From: Megaustenia siamemsis
Taxonomy: Eukaryota; Mollusca; Gastropoda; Stylommatophora; Ariophantidae
Direction of reading: 5' to 3'
Assembly: GCA_032433765.1 (NCBI GenBank)
Contig: JAVIAB010000092.1
Coordinates: 64,164,458-64,228,457, forward strand
DNA length: 64,000 nucleotides
In this document: in pieces, positions 34,323 through 45,584 of the stretch
How the letters are laid out: each line of letters opens with the position of its first letter
How positions within the stretch are numbered: position 1 is the stretch's first letter
Translations under genes and position numbers: made by a program
The notes under the pieces: model-generated
Told to the model about the DNA's origin: nothing
The model's input: only the letters and a program-made list of their open reading frames with translations
The model's database searches: none

Positions 34323-34812
34323 GCCTGTGATAATTTCGTAGCTCTGAGATGAAGGTGATCAGACATGTTGCAAGATTTCAAAAACCTGTAAAATTCATGA
34401 CCGGGCTGTTGTCTACAGAATAGAGGGTAAATTAAAAGCAGGTAATGGAATTGAACTAATATAGAAATAAGAGCAATGGCCATGCAACCACCGATCTCAT
34501 CAACAATTAACAATAGAAAATGAACACATGTCGGAGATGTGTTGAGGAGAGACAATAAGGGAGATTTATGCAGGCTCTTCTGTGGGAAACGTCAGAATAC
34601 AGGAATTTTAGAAGGCATAGAGAGAGAGGCAAAGTTGGCAGGTATAGACCCATTAGATAAGGTTGAACATCTAGTCCAGAAAACATTACGAGCCCTATGC
34701 GACGTCTAGCGATGCTGGAAGGAAACAAATCTAGAATGGAATGGAGCAAAATGTAGACGACACCGGGCCATTCATTTTAGGCACAAAGGGTCATCGACAT
34801 CGTTCGATTTGA
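34323..34812. other. Unrecognised sequence with overlapping - strand frames
   Basis: Two overlapping - strand open frames (34,310-34,555 and 34,507-34,749) persist in the duplicate, but that only reflects the recent duplication. A + strand frame near 34,600-34,710 reads R-E-A-K-L-A-G-I-D-P-L-D-K-V-E-H and looks vaguely like TE protein. I cannot identify it. Confidence 0.35.
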
Positions 34813-34953
34813 GCAATATATGGGGTAAATATATGGGGTAAATATATGGGGTAAATATATGGGGTAAATATATGGGGTAAATATATGGGGTAAATATATG
34901 GGGTAAATATATGGGGTAAATATATGGGGTAAATATATGGGGTAAATATATGG
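34812..34953. repeat. 13-bp minisatellite ATGGGGTAAATAT
   Basis: Ten to eleven perfect copies. Each carries a GGGG run spaced 9 bp from the next, alternating with AT. Duplicate at 41,162-41,300 with one one-base deletion. Confidence 0.95.
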
Positions 34954-35023
34954 AAGCACATAATTCAGAGAGGAAGCCAGTCGATATCTAATGATTCTGA
35001 CAACCGTGAGCTAATTCTTCTTG

Positions 35024-36832
35024 TTGGTATTGGAGTTAGTTCTCGCAGTGAATTCCAAGATTGAAGATCTGTTCTACTTCCACTTGCACAAAAACCTGCC
35101 TGATCATCTCTTTGGTATTGGAGTTAGTTCTCGCAGTGAATTCCAAGATCTGTTCTCTTCTACTTCCACTTGCACAAAACCTGCCTGATCATCTCTTTGG
35201 TATTGGAGTTAGTTCTCGCAGTGAATTCCAAGATTGAAGATCTGTTCTACTTCCACTTGCACAAAAACCTGCCTGATCATCTCTTTGGTATTGGAGTTAG
35301 TTCTCGCAGTGAATTCCAAGATCTGTTCTCTTCTACTTCCACTTGCACAAAAACCTGCCTGATCATCTCTTTGGTATTGGAGTTAGTTCTCGCAGTGAAT
35401 TCCAAGATCTGTTCTCTTCTACTTCCACTTGCACAAAAACCTGCCTGATCATCTCTTTAGTATTGGAGTTAGTTCTCGCAGTGAATTCCAAGATCTGTTC
35501 TCTTCTACTTCCACTTGCACAAAAACCTGCCTGATCATCTCTTTGGTATTGGAGTTAGTTCTCGCAGTGAATTCCAAGATCTGTTCTCTTCTACTTCCAC
35601 TTGCACAAAAACCTGCCTGATCATCTCTTTGGTATTGGAGTTAGTTCTCGCAGTGAATTCCAAGATCTGTTCTCTTCTACTTCCACTTGCACAAAAACCT
35701 GCCTGATCATCTCTTTAGTATTGGAGTTAGTTCTCGCAGTGAATTCCAAGATCTGTTCTCTTCTACTTCCACTTGCACAAAAACCTGCCTGATCATCTCT
35801 TTGGTATTGGAGTTAGTTCTTGCAGTGAATTCCAAGATCTGTTCTCTTCTACTTCCACTTGCACAAAAACCTGCCTGATCATCTCTTTGGTATTGGAGTT
35901 AGTTCTTGCAGTGAATTCCAAGATCTGTTCTCTTCTACTTCCACTTGCACAAAAACCTGCCTGATCATCTCTTTGGTATTGGAGTTAGTTCTCGCAGTGA
36001 ATTCCAAGATCTGTTCTCTTCTACTTCCACTTGCACAAAAACCTGCCTGATCATCTCTTTGGTATTGGAGTTAGTTCTCGCAGTGAATTCCAAGATCTGT
36101 TCTCTTCTACTTCCACTTGCACAAAAACCTGCCTGATCATCTCTTTAGTATTGGAGTTAGTTCTCGCAGTGAATTCCAAGATCTGTTCTCTTCTACTTCC
36201 ACTTGCACAAAAACCTGCCTGGTCATCTCTTTGGTATTGGAGTTAGTTCTCGCAGTGAATTCCAAGATCTGTTTTCTTCTACTTCCACTTGCACAAAAAC
36301 CTGCCTGATCATCTCTTTGGTATTGGAGTTAATTCTCGCAGTGAATTCCAAGATCTGTTCTCTTCTACTTCCACTTGCACAAAAACCTGCCTGATCATCT
36401 CTTTAGTATTGGAGTTAGTTCTCGCAGTGAATTCCAAGATCTGTTCTCTTCTACTTCCACTTGCACAAAAACCTGCCTGATCATCTCTTTGGTATTGGAG
36501 TTAGTTCTCGCAGTGAATTCCAAGATCTGTTCTCTTCTACTTCCACTTGCACAAAAACCTGCCTGATCATCTCTTTGGTATTGGAGTTAGTTCTTGCAGT
36601 GAATTCCAAGATCTGTTCTCTTCTACTTCCACTTGCACAAAAACCTGCCTGATCATCTCTTTGGTATTGGAGTTAGTTCTCGCAGTGAATTCCAAGATCT
36701 GTTCTCTTCTACTTCCACTTGCACAAAAATCTGCCTGATCATCTCTTTGGTATTGGAGTTAGTTCTCGCAGTGAATTCCAAGATCTGTTCTCTTCTACTT
36801 TCACTTGCACAAAAACCTGCCTGATCATCTGT
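35024..36832. repeat. 86-bp satellite-like array, about 21 copies
   Basis: Unit TTGGTATTGGAGTTAGTTCT, CGCAGTGAATTCCAAGATCT, GTTCTCTTCTACTTCCACTT, GCACAAAAACCTGCCTGATC, ATCTCT. Two early units carry ATTGAAG in place of part of this. Recurring single-base variants (TTTAGTATT, TCTTGCAGT) occur in a fixed order that copy 2 repeats. Each unit contains GAATTC, AGATCT and TGATCA. The series of 63-codon open frames at 86-bp spacing is an artefact of the repeat. Confidence 0.97.
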
Positions 36833-36834
36833 AA

Positions 36835-37082
36835 TGACCTTTTCTTTGTGTTGTTTTATTTTTTTTCCCCCAAATGAATTTCGCATTAAACAAAGGAATA
36901 CATTCTTTACTGTTACAACCGGAGACTCACAAAGGGATGTGCTTAAGCTATCGACACACATAGAGGAATAATTTCTGTCACTTATGCAGGTCATATCTAT
37001 TGCTGTATAATAATTTAACATGACAGTGGTAAAAAGTATGTATATTATACCATCAAAGTAAGGCTGCAAGAGAAGACTATAA
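36835..37082. other. Spacer between the 86-bp and 27-bp arrays
   Basis: AT-rich, nothing recognised. Confidence 0.5.
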
Positions 37083-37084
37083 TA

Positions 37085-37674
37085 GTACTGCTGAAGTGGT
37101 CACAGCCAAGGACAGTGCTAAAGTGGTCACAGCCAATGACAGTGCTGAAGTGGTCACAGCCAAGGATAGTGCTAAAGTAGTCACAGCCAAGGACAGTGCT
37201 GAAGTGGTCACAGCCAAGGACAGTGCTGAAGTGGTCACAGCCAAGGACAGTGCTGAAGTGGTCACAGCCAAGGACAGTGCTGAAGTGGTCACAGCCCAGG
37301 ACAGTGATGAAGTGGTCACAGTACAGGACAGTGATGAAGTGGTCACAGCCAAGGACAGTGCTGAAGTGGTCACAGTACAGGACAGTGCTGAAGTGGTCAC
37401 AGTACAGGACAGTGCTGAAGTGGTCACAGCCAAGGACAGTGCTGAAGTGGTCACAGCCTAGGACAGTGCTGAAGTGGTCACAGTACAGGACAGTGATGAA
37501 GTGGTCACAGCCAAGGACAGTGCTGAAGTGGTCACAGCCCAGGACAGTGCTAAAGTGGTCACAGTACAGGACAGTGCTGAAGTGGTCACAGCCCAGGACA
37601 GTGATGAAGTGGTCACAGCCCAGGACAGTGATGAAGTGGTCACAGCCCAGGACAGTGATGAAGTGGCTACATTC
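37085..37674. repeat. 27-bp minisatellite, about 22 copies
   Basis: Unit GTGGTCACAGCCAAGGACAG plus TGCTGAA. Variants are CAGTACAGG or CAGCCCAGG, and GTGATGAA. 27 is divisible by three and the unit lacks stops in most frames, so long open frames appear on both strands (up to 211 codons). This is a property of the repeat. Confidence 0.95.
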
Positions 37675-37679
37675 CAGCA

Positions 37680-38450
37680 ATAATATTGACCTAAACTAAT
37701 TGAACAACTTGGACACTAATTAAGACGATTTTAAAATGAGTAGGCCTAGACAAGTTGAATAATTGAATAAGATAGCTGAAGAATACTGGGACAATCACTC
37801 AAAGGTACCTACAAAGACTTGTCGGAGGCATGAATCTAGATTTACCTTACTGGAGGAGACACCATTATATTATACCGACACCAGTGGTACTAGATAGGAA
37901 AGACACCAAACTTAATCCGGGCACACAGTTTTTGTTATTTGCTTATATGATGTATGCTGTGTGGCGAAAATATGTCAATTTATTTTTGCAATATACTGTA
38001 TCTTAATATATATATATTATATATATATTATATATATATATATATATGGTTTTCTGGTTCTGGTTCATAATGGAGGCGTTGTTATCTCTGGAAATGAACG
38101 GTTGATCGGGGTCCTAAAAAGTATAAGTATCGTAAAACATCGACGATTACCGAAAAGGAAAGTCTAATATATATATATATATGTATTTTGTAAAAGCTTA
38201 CTTCGCAGATTCAGTTACTGTGTGCTAAAAGAAACAGGCAATACCGACTAGCACCCATCAGAAACAGATGTGAACACACAGATGTGTCATATCATTATGT
38301 TTATTATTAATTGTAATTAATTAAAGAATTAATTAAAATCTATATAAGATGGAATAGTAGGCATTAAATGGAAGGATAATAAACTCTCGGAAGATCTATT
38401 TTTTGCAAACGACTCTTGAGCTCAATGTATCCTGATGATCAAGAAAAAAC
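37680..38450. other. AT-rich end of the duplicated segment
   Basis: Holds (TA)n tracts at about 38,007-38,046 and 38,167-38,182. No gene recognised. The duplicate is at 44,020-44,788. Confidence 0.5.
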
Positions 38451-38785
38451 TTCCCTCTGTGACCCATGTTCACTCAGTCATCCTGTCAACTCTGGTCCGC
38501 TAGTTTCCCTCTATGAATCATGTTCACTCAGTCAACCTGTCAACTCTTGTCCGCCTGTTTCCCTCTGTGACTCTTGTTCACTCAGTCATCCTGTCAACTC
38601 TTGTCCGACAGTTTCCCTCTGTGACCCTTGTTCACTCAGTCATCCTCTGAACTCTTGTCCGCCATTTTCTCTCTGTGACCCATGCTCACTCAGTCAACCT
38701 GTCAACTCTTGTCCGTCAGTTTCTCTCTGTGACCCATGCTCACTCAGCCAACCTGTCAACTCTTGTCCACCAGATCCTCTCTAAG
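38451..38785. repeat. 54-bp array, part carried into copy 2
   Basis: About six units equivalent to 32,105-32,440. The open frame across it (18-residue period) is repeat-driven. Confidence 0.9.
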
Positions 38786-38789
38786 GTCC

Positions 38790-39840
38790 GTGTTCACTTA
38801 GTCGTCCTTCCACTATGGTTTGAAGTTACCTTTCCGTGGCCCATGCTTTCTTAGCTGTATCATCAATTTGTGATTGCTAGTTCCTCTCTGTGGACCTTGT
38901 TTTCTTTGTTGTCCAATCAACTCAGTCACTGAGTGAACTAAATGGCGTGAATATTAATCAGTCGATTCGTCCCAGAACATTCACGGACCCCCTTCATGCA
39001 CTGCAGGAAACATGAAAATCGTTACATATTTCTAGCATTTCATTACTGCTTACAAAAAAACAAACCGATCTACAATATTGATTTATGAAAGCAATATCAA
39101 AGCAGGTCTGCCTGTATTATTATTTCCGTAAAACCACAAGTGACTGGAATGATCAATCCATAAAGCCCGTTCTTTTTCAACATTTGCAACGAACCCGCTC
39201 TAAAACACAATATAGAGACTAAATGCATCAATGGGACCAGTTTCGATCGAACAAGGCTGTAGAATTACGTTAAATCAGCGATTCTCATTTAAATCACCAT
39301 TACAAAATACCCAAGTACAAAGAGTCATGTTGCCACTTACACTAAGATGTAAAACGTGAATAAACTGAATCCAGAATGAATGGAACAATATTGGATAAGC
39401 AAATTTGAATAAGGAAATAAGATTAGAGTTGCATGTATCAGTTGAAGGTTACAGGGTAATCTCGTTTCTATTCATTCAGTGAAAACATTAAACACTGTTA
39501 TTGATTTGCAGTACAATAATAGCTAAAGTGTGAAAAAATATAAATTAATCAAAGGATGCATTAGAGCGGGCCACGGCGACCCAGACGATGTCAATTATAA
39601 CACCCCCTCCCCTGTCTTTGAGCACCGGTTTTTATAGGGGCAGATAATGTCCTGGGACGAGCAGCGTTGTATCTTGGGATACGGTTGGCGGGTGGAGAAT
39701 GGATGTCATTGGGTAACCTCATGGTTGAGATTTGTTAGCTTATAAATAGTTGTTTATTACCAAATAGATTCGTATATGAGAAGCAGCAATATGAACATTT
39801 GTGTATACTGTAATGCGCAAAGAGGGTTGTGTTACTGCTG
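38790..39840. other. Copy-2 counterpart of 32,450-33,495, nothing recognised
   Basis: Differs from copy 1 mainly by one-base changes in runs, for example TAGGGGGCAG versus TAGGGGCAG. Confidence 0.4.
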
Positions 39841-39847
39841 AGCTAAA

Positions 39848-40112
39848 AATAAGAAGCAAAGAACCCCGTCACGCCAAATGGTATATAGGGAATATCGTGT
39901 TAGTGACCATCATTTTTTTAGACCTTGGGCACATGATTTTTGGTTTGGGGTAAAGTGGTCGGTATTACGTCCGTGCCGCTTCTCTTTCCCAGAAAAAGAT
40001 CCGGTACCTATTTAAGGCTGGGTGAACCTTGAAGCCGTCGATTAGGATCGGATCCGACCTCTTGTCCATTGTAGTCCAGTTCACTAACCACTGACCTGTC
40101 GCGGCTCCTCTA
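39848..40112 (-). mobile_element. SINE family A, copy of 33,504-33,765
   Basis: Duplicated with the segment, including its AGCTAAA flanks (39,841-39,847 and 40,113-40,119). Confidence 0.85.
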
Positions 40113-40289
40113 AGCTAAATATGTTGATATGTAATTAAATATAAATTTCTGGCCCAAATTTACACTCCACTTGAGTGAGCATAAACTATCAAATGTAAAA
40201 TAAAATAATTAGCAGAGAGTAAGGTCTCTTGATAATAGAGCAGACGACAATTTCTAATGGTGATAGCATAACATGAATATGAAGTCAAG

Positions 40290-40658
40290 TAAAAGTAAAA
40301 AGTAAAGTACCCCCCGTCACGCCAAGTGGCGTATAGGGAAATATGGTGTTAGTGACCCTATATTTTACAGACCTTCAGCACATGATTTTTGGGGTAATGT
40401 GGTCGGTATTACGCCCGTGCTGCTTTACTTTCCCAGAAAAAATCCGGTACCCATTTAAGGCTGGGTGAACCCGGAGCCGTCGGTTGGGATCGAACCCTAC
40501 CCTTTGTCCGTAGTAGTCCAGTTCACTAACCACTGAGCTATCGCGGCTCCCACTAATTTTTAGGGAATTAGTAAAACCCAGGTGTCCTCGCCAGGGAACG
40601 AACCCCGGCTGTTGCCGTGGTAAGCCAACCGCCTATCGATTGCGCTAACCGGACACCC
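40290..40658 (-). mobile_element. Two-headed SINE, copy of 33,943-34,310
   Basis: Carried by the segmental duplication with both TATGAAGTCAAG flanks (40,278-40,289 and 40,659-40,670). Not an independent insertion. Confidence 0.92.
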
Positions 40659-40670
40659 TATGAAGTCAAG

Positions 40671-41160
40671 GCCTGTGATAATTTCGTAGCTCTGAGATGA
40701 AGGTGATCAGACATGTTGCAAGATTTCAAAAACCTGTAAAATTCATGACCGGGCTGTTGTCTACAGAATAGAGGGTAAATTAAAAGCAGGTAATGGAATT
40801 GAACTAATATAGAAATAAGAGCAATGGCCATGCAACCACCGATCTCATCAACAATTAACAATAGAAAATGAACACATGTCGGAGATGTGTTGAGGAGAGA
40901 CAATAAGGGAGATTTATGCAGGCTCTTCTGTGGGAAACGTCAGAATACAGGAATTTTAGAAGGCATAGAGAGAGAGGCAAAGTTGGCAGGTATAGACCCA
41001 TTAGATAAGGTTGAACATCTAGTCCAGAAAACATTACGAGCCCTATGCGACGTCTAGCGATGCTGGAAGGAACAAATCTAGAATGGAATGGAGCAAAATG
41101 TAGACGACACCGGGCCATTCATTTTAGGCACAAAGGGTCATCGACATCGTTCGATTTGAG
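40671..41160. other. Copy-2 counterpart of 34,323-34,812
   Basis: The same two - strand frames recur here. One is extended by a one-base difference (GGAACAAAT versus GGAAACAAAT), which argues against either being a maintained protein. Confidence 0.35.
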
Positions 41161-41161
41161 C

Positions 41162-41300
41162 AATATATGGGGTAAATATATGGGGTAAATATATGGGGTA
41201 AATATATGGGGTAAATATATGGGGTAAATATATGGGGTAAATATATGGGTAAATATATGGGGTAAATATATGGGGTAAATATATGGGGTAAATATATGGA
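41162..41300. repeat. 13-bp minisatellite, copy 2
   Basis: Same ATGGGGTAAATAT unit. One copy has GGG instead of GGGG. Confidence 0.95.
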
Positions 41301-41369
41301 AGCACATAATTCAGAGAGGAAGCCAGTCGATATCTAATGATTCTGACAACCGTGAGCTAATTCTTCTTG

Positions 41370-43174
41370 TTGGTATTGGAGTTAGTTCTCGCAGTGAATT
41401 CCAAGATTGAAGATCTGTTCTACTTCCACTTGCACAAAAACCTGCCTGATCATCTCTTGGTATTGGAGTTAGTTCTCGCAGTGAATTCCAAGATCTGTTC
41501 TCTTCTACTTCCACTTGCACAAAACCTGCCTGATCATCTCTTTGGTATTGGAGTTAGTTCTCGCAGTGAATTCCAAGATTGAAGATCTGTTCTACTTCCA
41601 CTTGCACAAAAACCTGCCTGATCATCTCTTTGGTATTGGAGTTAGTTCTCGCAGTGAATTCCAAGATCTGTTCTCTTCTACTTCCACTTGCACAAAAACC
41701 TGCCTGATCATCTCTTTGGTATTGGAGTTAGTTCTCGCAGTGAATTCCAAGATCTGTTCTCTTCTACTTCCACTTGCACAAAAACCTGCCTGATCATCTC
41801 TTTAGTATTGGAGTTAGTTCTCGCAGTGAATTCCAAGATCTGTTCTCTTCTACTTCCACTTGCACAAAAACCTGCCTGATCATCTCTTTGGTATTGGAGT
41901 TAGTTCTCGCAGTGAATTCCAAGATCTGTTCTCTTCTACTTCCACTTGCACAAAACCTGCCTGATCATCTCTTTGGTATTGGAGTTAGTTCTCGCAGTGA
42001 ATTCCAAGATCTGTTCTCTTCTACTTCCACTTGCACAAAAACCTGCCTGATCATCTCTTTAGTATTGGAGTTAGTTCTCGCAGTGAATTCCAAGATCTGT
42101 TCTCTTCTACTTCCACTTGCACAAAAACCTGCCTGATCATCTCTTTGGTATTGGAGTTAGTTCTCGCAGTGAATTCCAAGATCTGTTCTCTTCTACTTCC
42201 ACTTGCACAAAAACCTGCCTGATCATCTCTTTGGTATTGGAGTTAGTTCTTGCAGTGAATTCCAAGATCTGTTCTCTTCTACTTCCACTTGCACAAAAAC
42301 CTGCCTGATCATCTCTTTGGTATTGGAGTTAGTTCTCGCAGTGAATTCCAAGATCTGTTCTCTTCTACTTCCACTTGCACAAAAACCTGCCTGATCATCT
42401 CTTTGGTATTGGAGTTAGTTCTCGCAGTGAATTCCAAGATCTGTTCTCTTCTACTTCCACTTGCACAAAAACCTGCCTGATCATCTCTTTAGTATTGGAG
42501 TTAGTTCTCGCAGTGAATTCCAAGATCTGTTCTCTTCTACTTCCACTTGCACAAAAACCTGCCTGGTCATCTCTTTGGTATTGGAGTTAGTTCTCGCAGT
42601 GAATTCCAAGATCTGTTTTCTTCTACTTCCACTTGCACAAAAACCTGCCTGATCATCTCTTGGTATTGGAGTTAATTCTCGCAGTGAATTCCAAGATCTG
42701 TTCTCTTCTACTTCCACTTGCACAAAAACCTGCCTGATCATCTCTTTAGTATTGGAGTTAGTTCTCGCAGTGAATTCCAAGATCTGTTCTCTTCTACTTC
42801 CACTTGCACAAAAACCTGCCTGATCATCTCTTTGGTATTGGAGTTAGTTCTCGCAGTGAATTCCAAGATCTGTTCTCTTCTACTTCCACTTGCACAAAAA
42901 CCTGCCTGATCATCTCTTTGGTATTGGAGTTAGTTCTTGCAGTGAATTCCAAGATCTGTTCTCTTCTACTTCCACTTGCACAAAACCTGCCTGATCATCT
43001 CTTTGGTATTGGAGTTAGTTCTCGCAGTGAATTCCAAGATCTGTTCTCTTCTACTTCCACTTGCACAAAAATCTGCCTGATCATCTCTTTGGTATTGGAG
43101 TTAGTTCTCGCAGTGAATTCCAAGATCTGTTCTCTTCTACTTTCACTTGCACAAAAACCTGCCTGATCATCTGT
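41370..43174. repeat. 86-bp array, copy 2
   Basis: About 21 units with the same variant order as copy 1 and several one-base deletions (CTTGGTA for CTTTGGTA, CAAAACC for CAAAAACC). Confidence 0.97.
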
Positions 43175-43427
43175 AATGACCTTTTCTTTGTGTTGTTTTA
43201 TTTTTTGTCCCCCAAATGAATTTCGCATTAAACAAAGGAATACATTCTTTACTGTTACAACCGGAGACTCACAAAGGATGTGCTTAAGCTATCGACACAC
43301 ATAGAGGAATAATTTCTGTCACTTATGCAGGTCATATCTATTGCTGTATAATAATTTAACATGACAGTGGTAAAAAGTATGTATATTATACCATCAAAGT
43401 AAGGCTGCAAGAGAAGACTATAATAGT

Positions 43428-44015
43428 ACTGCTGAAGTGGTCACAGCCAAGGACAGTGCTAAAGTGGTCACAGCCAATGACAGTGCTGAAGTGGTCACAG
43501 CCAAGGATAGTGCTAAAGTAGTCACAGCCAAGGACAGTGCTGAAGTGGTCACAGCCAAGGACAGTGCTGAAGTGGTCACAGCCAAGGACAGTGCTGAAGT
43601 GGTCACAGCCAAGGACAGTGCTGAAGTGGTCACAGCCCAGGACAGTGATGAAGTGGTCACAGTACAGGACAGTGATGAAGTGGTCACAGCCAAGGACAGT
43701 GCTGAAGTGGTCACAGTACAGGACAGTGCTGAAGTGGTCACAGTACAGGACAGTGCTGAAGTGGTCACAGCCAAGGACAGTGCTGAAGTGGTCACAGCCT
43801 AGGACAGTGCTGAAGTGGTCACAGTACAGGACATTGATGAAGTGGTCACAGCCAAGGACAGTGCTGAAGTGGTCACAGCCCAGGACAGTGCTAAAGTGGT
43901 CACAGTACAGGACAGTGCTGAAGTGGTCACAGCCCAGGACAGTGATGAAGTGGTCACAGCCCAGGACAGTGATGAAGTGGTCACAGCCCAGGACAGTGCT
44001 GAAGTGGCTACATTC
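43428..44015. repeat. 27-bp minisatellite, copy 2
   Basis: Counterpart of 37,085-37,674 with the same number and order of variants and isolated substitutions (GACATTGATG for GACAGTGATG). Confidence 0.95.
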
Positions 44016-44019
44016 CAGC

Positions 44020-44788
44020 AATAATATTGACCTAAACTAAATTGAACAACTTGGACACTAATTAAGACGATTTTAAAATGAGTAGGCCTAGACAAGTTGA
44101 ATAATTGAATAAGATAGCTGAAGAATACTGGGACAATCACTCAAAGGTACCTACAAAGACTTGTCGGAGGCATGAATCTAGATTTACCTTACTGGAGGAG
44201 ACACCATTATATTATACCGACACCAGTGGTACTAGATAGGAAAGACACCAAACTTAATCCGGGCACACAGTTTTTATTATTTGCTTATATGATGTATGCT
44301 GTGTGGCGAAAATATGTCAATTTATTTTTGCAATATACTGTATCTTAATATATATATATTATATATATATTATATATATATATATATATGGTTTTCTGGT
44401 TCTGGTTCATAATGGAGGCGTTGTTATCTCTGGAAATGAACGGTTGATCGGGGTCCTAAAAAGTATAAGTATCGTAAAACATCGACCATTACGAAAAGGA
44501 AAGTCTAATATATATATATATGTATTTTGTAAAAGCTTACTTCGCAGATTCAGTTACTGTGTGCTAAAAGAAACAGGCAATACCGACTAGCACCCATCAG
44601 AAACAGATGTGAACACACAGATGTGTCATATCATTATGTTTATTATTAATTGTAATTAATTAAAGAATTAATTAAAATCTATATAAGATGGAATAGTAGG
44701 CATTAAATGGAAGGATAATAAACTCTCGGAAGATCTATTTTTGCAAACGACTCTTGAGCTCAATGTATCCTGATGATCAAGAAAAAAC
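44020..44788. other. Copy-2 AT-rich end
   Basis: Counterpart of 37,680-38,450, with (TA)n tracts at about 44,348-44,389 and 44,507-44,522. No gene. Confidence 0.5.
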
Positions 44789-44940
44789 TAGAACGACTTC
44801 ACAACATTTCTGGTCAAATATGCCTCCAGATAAACACGATCAAAATGAAAGTCATGAATATTAGCAACATAGCCTCAGATGTAACACTTAACATGCAATA
44901 TTACAAAACGTTACATATTTTACATATCTAGATAGCAAAA

Positions 44941-45218
44941 AAAAAAAAGCCTCGGTGGCTGAGTGGATAGTGTGCTACCTTACTGACCAGAATGATCCAG
45001 GTTTGATACCCAGCAGTAGCGTATTTTTATTTCCGGACTGACAGGGCTCCGGGGTTCAACCATCTCTGAAAGAATATGGGTACCATAGATTTTTCTGGGA
45101 AGTAAAGGCGGCCTGGCGTGATATCGACCATATCACCCAAAAATGTGCCGTGGTCATAGAAAAATATGGTCACTAACACCATATTCTCCTCCATACGCCT
45201 AGCAAGGCGTAATTTTTT
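44941..45218 (+). mobile_element. tRNA-derived SINE, family E
   Basis: Head GCCTCGGTGGCTGAGTGGAT with B-box-like AGGTTTGATACCCAGC, unlike the family A head. The body then rejoins the shared core: GGGTACCATAGATTTTTCTG, GGAAGTAAAGGCGGCCTGGC, a GTGATATCGACCATATCACC segment, TGGTCACTAACACCATATTC, and a 3' stem-loop ACGCCTAGCAAGGCGT whose stem matches family A but whose loop differs. Flanked by TAGATAGCAAAA (44,929-44,940) and TAGACAGCAAAA (45,219-45,230), an imperfect 12-bp duplication. Confidence 0.88.
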
Positions 45219-45254
45219 TAGACAGCAAAATGTCAGGAGATTGAGATATTGTTG

Positions 45255-45580
45255 TTGTTGCGTTCGCCAGCTTTTAACTCTGACGAAGTCCCTAGAGACT
45301 AGGAACTGAATTTTGCGTGTTAATCCATTTTTCCCTGGCAGCCCTGTGCACAGGAGTTCATCGCCGCAAAGGCAGATAACTCCGACTTCGGAGGTACTCA
45401 TGTTTTTTTCCGTCGATGTGTAACTGACGTTTCAAGCCGGGCCTCGCTGCTGAGACCAGGGGTGGTTGCCGCAGAGAGAAATCATCAATAAAAATCCCAA
45501 CCGGGGTAGCCGAGATTTGAACCCACAACCTCTCTGCCCAGAGGCCGGCGTCTTGCCTCAAGACCAACCAGTCCCCCATG
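45255..45580 (-). mobile_element. tRNA-derived SINE, family D
   Basis: Reverse-strand relative of 10,068-10,407: GGGGGACTGGTTGGTCTTGA head, B box GGGTTCAAATCTCGGC and the CCCTGGTCTCAGCAGCGAGG body block. The 3' end is CAACAACAAC-rich instead of poly-A. Confidence 0.82.
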
Positions 45581-45584
45581 ACTT

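Larger units (their letters stand above)
32105..38450 (+). repeat. 6.34-kb tandem segmental duplication, copy 1
   Basis: Starts inside the 54-bp array (TTCCCTCTGTGACCCATGTT) and ends at GATGATCAAGAAAAAAC. Copy 2 (38,451-44,788) begins with the same string and ends with the same string. I see only scattered substitutions and mostly one-base insertions or deletions, often in homopolymers. Every internal element (two SINEs; 13-, 86- and 27-bp arrays; TA tracts) is in the same order in both. The junction at 38,450/38,451 has at most one base of homology. Confidence 0.95.
38451..44788 (+). repeat. 6.34-kb tandem segmental duplication, copy 2
   Basis: Near-identical head-to-tail copy of 32,105-38,450. 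Beyond 44,788 the sequence (TAGAACGACTTCACAACATT) is unique and is presumably the original right flank. Confidence 0.95.

Noticed and set aside
34310..34749. Two - strand open frames conserved between 34.3 kb and 40.7 kb
   Set aside because: The conservation comes from the recent segmental duplication; a one-base difference already changes one frame, and no domain is seen.
35170..36824. Series of identical 63-codon open frames spaced 86 bp apart
   Set aside because: They are one frame read through an 86-bp satellite, with staggered starts and no independent coding evidence.
35024..36832. Regular repeats that might suggest a CRISPR array
   Set aside because: The units are contiguous 86-bp repeats with no unique spacers, in a eukaryotic transposon-rich context.
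37045..37680. 211-codon open frame on the - strand, repeated at 43,386-44,021
   Set aside because: It lies wholly in a 27-bp tandem repeat that is open in several frames on both strands; the unit length explains it.
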